A program made the position numbers and the translations under genes. DNA of 64,000 nt from Methylocystis rosea SV97 (GTDB lineage: Bacteria; Pseudomonadota; Alphaproteobacteria; Rhizobiales; Beijerinckiaceae): the NCBI RefSeq assembly GCF_000372845.1, contig NZ_KB889963.1:1-64000 (forward strand), read 5' to 3'. Of the stretch, positions 61,226-64,000 are shown piece after piece. Position 1 is the first letter of the stretch. The number at the start of each line of letters is the position of its first letter. Below the pieces are notes generated by a model. It searched no databases and was not told the DNA's origin. It saw only the letters and a list, made by a program, of their open reading frames with translations.

Positions 61226-62136
61226 TGGATCACTTCTTTTTTGGCGGCGCGACTCGAGACCAGCGGCCGCCGAATTTTATCGAAACCGAAATGGCGCGCC
61301 ATCAGCCAGTCCATGAGGCGCGCCGGTATGAGCAGCTGTGCGTAATAGTGTAAGGCGCTGCTGCCGAGCACGAGGATGCGCAGCGGCGGCCGCGACCCGA
61401 CGAGCGCGCGATGGACCGCTTCGGCCACAAGCTCTGGCCCGACTGCGGTGCGCCCCTGGTCCACCGCCCATTTCTGCACGCGACGCGCGGCTGGGCCGTA
61501 GATCGTCCGGTCGAAGGCGTCGAAGGCGGCCGATTCGGCCTTGTCCCAGATGGGCGTGGCGATCATGCCGGGCTCGATCACCACGACCGCGATCCCATAG
61601 ACCGCCAATTCGCGGCGGAGCGCGTCGGACATGGCTTCGAGCGCGAATTTCGAAGCGCTGTAGGGTCCCATCAACGGCCCGACCATCCGGCCCGCCACCG
61701 AGCTCATGTTGACGATGCGGCCCGGCGGCTCTTCCTGCGAGGCGCGGGCGCCGAGCAGCGGCGCGAAGGCCTGCGTCACCCGAATCTGGCCGATGACGTT
61801 GACCTCAAGCTGCCGGCGCAGCTCCTCGATCGGCACATGCAGCAGCGGCCCCGCCACGGCCATTCCGGCGTTGTTGACGAGCCCCGCCAGCGTCCCGCCC
61901 TGAAGCCGGTCCTCGACCGCAACGGCTGCCCGCGCGACCGCATCGCCGTCGGTCACATCGAAGAGGAGAGGCGCGTAATTTTCGCCGAATTGCGCCTTCA
62001 GACGTTCGGCGTCGGCGGCCGTGCGCACCGAACCGAAAACCAGGAAGCCCCTTTCGACGAGCAACTTGACGCAGGCTTCGCCGATGCCCGTTGATGCGCC
62101 TGTAATGACGACGGCCCGCTTCGCGCCTTCGCTCAT
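61216..62136 (-). CDS. Short-chain dehydrogenase/reductase
   Basis: The 306-residue protein has the classical SDR motifs: VITGASTGIGEACV (cofactor), LVNNAGMAVAGPL, MSSVAG (catalytic Ser) and YSASK (Tyr and Lys). A C-terminal extension (RARLMDWLMARHFG-like) resembles enzymes acting on hydrophobic substrates such as ketoacyl or retinoid compounds. As neighbour of a KASIII-like synthase and a glycosyltransferase, reduction of a beta-keto acyl chain is plausible. Confidence 0.9.
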   Translation of the reverse strand: MSEGAKRAVVITGASTGIGEACVKLLVERGFLVFGSVRTAADAERLKAQFGENYAPLLFDVTDGDAVARAAVAVEDRLQGGTLAGLVNNAGMAVAGPLLHVPIEELRRQLEVNVIGQIRVTQAFAPLLGARASQEEPPGRIVNMSSVAGRMVGPLMGPYSASKFALEAMSDALRRELAVYGIAVVVIEPGMIATPIWDKAESAAFDAFDRTIYGPAARRVQKWAVDQGRTAVGPELVAEAVHRALVGSRPPLRILVLGSSALHYYAQLLIPARLMDWLMARHFGFDKIRRPLVSSRAAKKEVIQWP

Positions 62137-62179
62137 GCGGAAATCCCCTGCGCTTCGAGCAGCCGCGTCAGGGCTTCGC

Positions 62180-63091
62180 TCATTGCGGCATCCCCTCGCT
62201 CATCCGTCCGCCGCCCGGCGATGGTTGCGGACGGGCCTCGCTGAGCCGCGCGAGCCTTAATCCTCGCTCTTCCAGCATGTCCGGTAGACGCGGCGAGAGC
62301 AGGAAGGCGAGCTCCTGCTCGCGGGTGACGGTCACCCAGTCTTGGGCCCTGAGCTCGTCGTCGACATGGCCGGGATGGCACATGACGAGATGGCGGCGCC
62401 CCGGCGCGCGAAGATAGGTCTCGAAGGCGCGTGCGTAGTCCTTCCCCGGATCGAAAACCGAGTGGCCGGAGAAACCCTCATTGGTCACGAAGCCCTGACG
62501 CAGCGCGGCGCGGCGAAAACCGGAAGACAGGCCCTGAACAGCAAGCGCCAGGGCGAGCGTTTTGGGCGCATGCGCGCCGCGCAGGACGATGCGATGGAGC
62601 TCGTCGCCGGCGTCGCGCAGCCAAACCCGACCGGCGAGCCCTCGAGCCGCCAAGGCCTCGATCAACGCGTCGCGGACGCCCGGCAGCCCATGCATATGTT
62701 GATGGCCGTCGACGTAATCCGGCTCTCGGCCCATCACCGTCTCGAAGCGGTCCAGCTGGCGATCGATCTCAGCGCGTATCTCAGCCAGGGGAAGCTTGCG
62801 GCGCAGGGCGAGGCGGACGACGGTCGAGACCGGCGGAAAGCTCCCCTCCGAAGTGAAGGTCGGCATCGGTCCCAGCGGGCGGCCCAGCGTGAGGTTGAAA
62901 TGCAGACCGACGTCTGCGTTCCGGCAGCGCCGGCGCAATTCGACCCCCATGGCGGGCCAGCGTGGGCCATTCACCAGGGCGGAGACCGCCGTCAGCCGGC
63001 CGGCGTCCAGCGCCTCGAGAATGCCGATGCTCACCCCGTAGGACAGGCCGTAATCGTCCGCACAGATCGCGACGATGTGGTCGTCGCTCAT
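62180..63091 (-). CDS. ChbG/HpnK-type carbohydrate deacetylase
   Basis: GGGAG just before ATG 63091 fixes a 303-residue protein. It has the metal-binding ICADDYGLS near residue 10, the catalytic-type VDGHQHMHGLP near 128-138 and the His in MCHPGHVDDE. The YdjC/ChbG family removes acetyl groups from chitooligosaccharides, and HpnK acts in hopanoid biosynthesis. In this operon it could trim an N-acetyl sugar attached by the glycosyltransferase. Confidence 0.9.
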   Translation of the reverse strand: MSDDHIVAICADDYGLSYGVSIGILEALDAGRLTAVSALVNGPRWPAMGVELRRRCRNADVGLHFNLTLGRPLGPMPTFTSEGSFPPVSTVVRLALRRKLPLAEIRAEIDRQLDRFETVMGREPDYVDGHQHMHGLPGVRDALIEALAARGLAGRVWLRDAGDELHRIVLRGAHAPKTLALALAVQGLSSGFRRAALRQGFVTNEGFSGHSVFDPGKDYARAFETYLRAPGRRHLVMCHPGHVDDELRAQDWVTVTREQELAFLLSPRLPDMLEERGLRLARLSEARPQPSPGGGRMSEGMPQ

Positions 63092-63291
63092 TTCTCCCGC
63101 CCTTCGACCGCGCGCGGCCGTTTGGAAAACAGTCGCCGGAACGAAGGACCGGGATCCCGGCGAATGAGAGAGGCGCGTCTCCACTCCGCAAGGACTCGTG
63201 ATCGACGCTGGCTGTTTGAGCAACGCGCCGCGATGCAGCAACCGACGCCATAGGCGCCGGTGACAGTGGCGGGCAATGTCTTGAGCATCAT
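63088..63291 (-). CDS. Small coupled ORF between the KASIII-like and deacetylase genes
   Basis: A 67-residue frame begins 12 bp after the synthase stop and ends with a 4-bp ATGA overlap on the deacetylase start. The product has a hydrophobic start (MMLKTLPATVTGAYGVGCCI) and a very basic tail. The overlap argues for translation, but no clear ribosome site is seen; it may just be a coupling leader. Confidence 0.4.
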   Translation of the reverse strand: MMLKTLPATVTGAYGVGCCIAARCSNSQRRSRVLAEWRRASLIRRDPGPSFRRLFSKRPRAVEGREK

Positions 63292-63302
63292 CGTGAGCTG
63301 CT

Positions 63303-64000
63303 TCAGTAGGTGAAGGAATATGCCGAAAATGACATGCCCGCACTGGCGACGACCGCGGCAAGCAGGTCTCCACGCGCGACACGTTGTTCTTCGATCGCGA
63401 AGGCCATGGCCGCCGGCACCGAGCAGGAAACGAGATTGCCGCAACGCGGATAGACGTTGGACACCAGATGCCGCAGCTTGAACAGATCGGCGAGGTCGTC
63501 GCCCGCCTTTTGCGACGCCGCGTGAGGGAAAATCGCGCGGAGCTTGTCCAAAGGCGGATTGAGATCTTGAAACACCTGGATGAGCTCGGGGCCCGCGGCC
63601 TCAAACAACTCGTAGCCGTAAGACGTAAACCGGTTGCCGTTCTTGCCGATGCGCTCAGTCTGGTTGCAATAGCCCTGAAAGCCGTTGACGGGGATCGTGC
63701 ACAGATCGGCGAGATCGGGCCGGGAGCGGAACTTGAACTTCCACTCGTTCGTCGGATCGGCTGAAAGGATGGTCGCCGTGGCCGCCTCGCCGATCGTGTA
63801 AGTCGGGAACGTCCAGGTCAACTCTCCCTCGTGCCGCAGGGCGAAATTGCCAAGCCGATTGCCGGTGACGCTGAACTCGGCATTGACGATCATCGCTCGC
63901 TTGCTGCTTCCGGACTGCAGGAAGTGATAGATGATCTGCGCCCCCCGCGACCAGCTGTTGCAGGCGTCCAGCACATCGAAGCAATGCGCATTCTTAAAGC
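63303..64000 (-). CDS. KASIII-like 3-oxoacyl-ACP synthase, C-terminal part (5' end outside window)
   Basis: The frame is open to the right edge, so the N-terminal part is missing. The visible 232 residues begin FKNAHCFDVLDACNSWSRGA, with Cys in DACNSW as the condensing residue, FPHAASQ with the catalytic His, and YPRCGNLVSCSVPAAM with the Asn, the complete thiolase-fold triad of FabH-like enzymes. It differs from housekeeping FabH (no PHQAN), suggesting a specialised acyl or long-chain substrate. It heads the leftward run of lipid and glycosylation genes. Confidence 0.85.
   Translation of the reverse strand, partial: FKNAHCFDVLDACNSWSRGAQIIYHFLQSGSSKRAMIVNAEFSVTGNRLGNFALRHEGELTWTFPTYTIGEAATATILSADPTNEWKFKFRSRPDLADLCTIPVNGFQGYCNQTERIGKNGNRFTSYGYELFEAAGPELIQVFQDLNPPLDKLRAIFPHAASQKAGDDLADLFKLRHLVSNVYPRCGNLVSCSVPAAMAFAIEEQRVARGDLLAAVVASAGMSFSAYSFTY

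Overview
The window is a GC-rich stretch of alphaproteobacterial type: LuxI/LuxR family members, NodT-type outer-membrane factors, a DivK-like receiver, and dense short-gap operons. Copper handling recurs: a CopA-type ATPase end, a CopC/CopD pair, a secreted Cu/Zn superoxide dismutase and a heavy-metal RND pump. A rhizobialean, perhaps methanotroph-like (Methylocystis-type) host would fit, but no methane-oxidation or rRNA gene is present, so that is inference only.

About 0.5-22.6 kb is accessory DNA. It holds a serine resolvase, a DEDD exonuclease, a quorum-sensing block (divergent luxR and luxI, with a cytochrome P450 and an 84-85 residue protein downstream of luxI), a 1155-residue protein of unknown function beside a small tyrosine recombinase, a DUF3095 protein, several small envelope or hypothetical proteins, and a compact integrated element. 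The element has a P4-type integrase, AlpA-like regulator, Rep-like protein, DUF927 ATPase and an AT-richer unknown gene, and is interrupted by a decayed IS110 transposase.

From 22.8 to 29.9 kb a heavy-metal-type RND efflux operon lies between two direct copies of the last 72 bp of sodC. The right copy is the end of the intact sodC gene and the left copy is an orphan fragment 263 bp upstream of the integrase gene. This looks like an attachment-site duplication. A phosphotransferase/HAD hydrolase pair follows.

From 32.4 to 38.4 kb is a surface-polysaccharide type locus: sulfotransferase-like protein, OmpR/EnvZ-type two-component pair and two GT4-like glycosyltransferases. Three copies of a GAAACAAA-type box lie upstream of three of these genes. 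From 38.5 to 45.4 kb is an HAE1-type RND operon (outer-membrane factor, adaptor, permease) divergent from a TetR repressor, with two dyad operators between them.

From 45.4 to 53.3 kb are a serine carboxypeptidase and a signalling cassette: an orphan UrtA-like periplasmic binding protein, a hybrid histidine kinase, a single-domain receiver and a receiver-adenylate cyclase. CopCD and a gene graveyard (SDR and IS630-type relics) follow.

The right end, 57-64 kb, is one leftward operon-like run: KASIII-like synthase (cut by the window edge), a small coupled ORF, ChbG/HpnK-type deacetylase, short-chain reductase, GT28-like glycosyltransferase and a DevBCA-type exporter. Together these suggest synthesis and export of a glycosylated lipid, similar in logic to heterocyst glycolipid loci.
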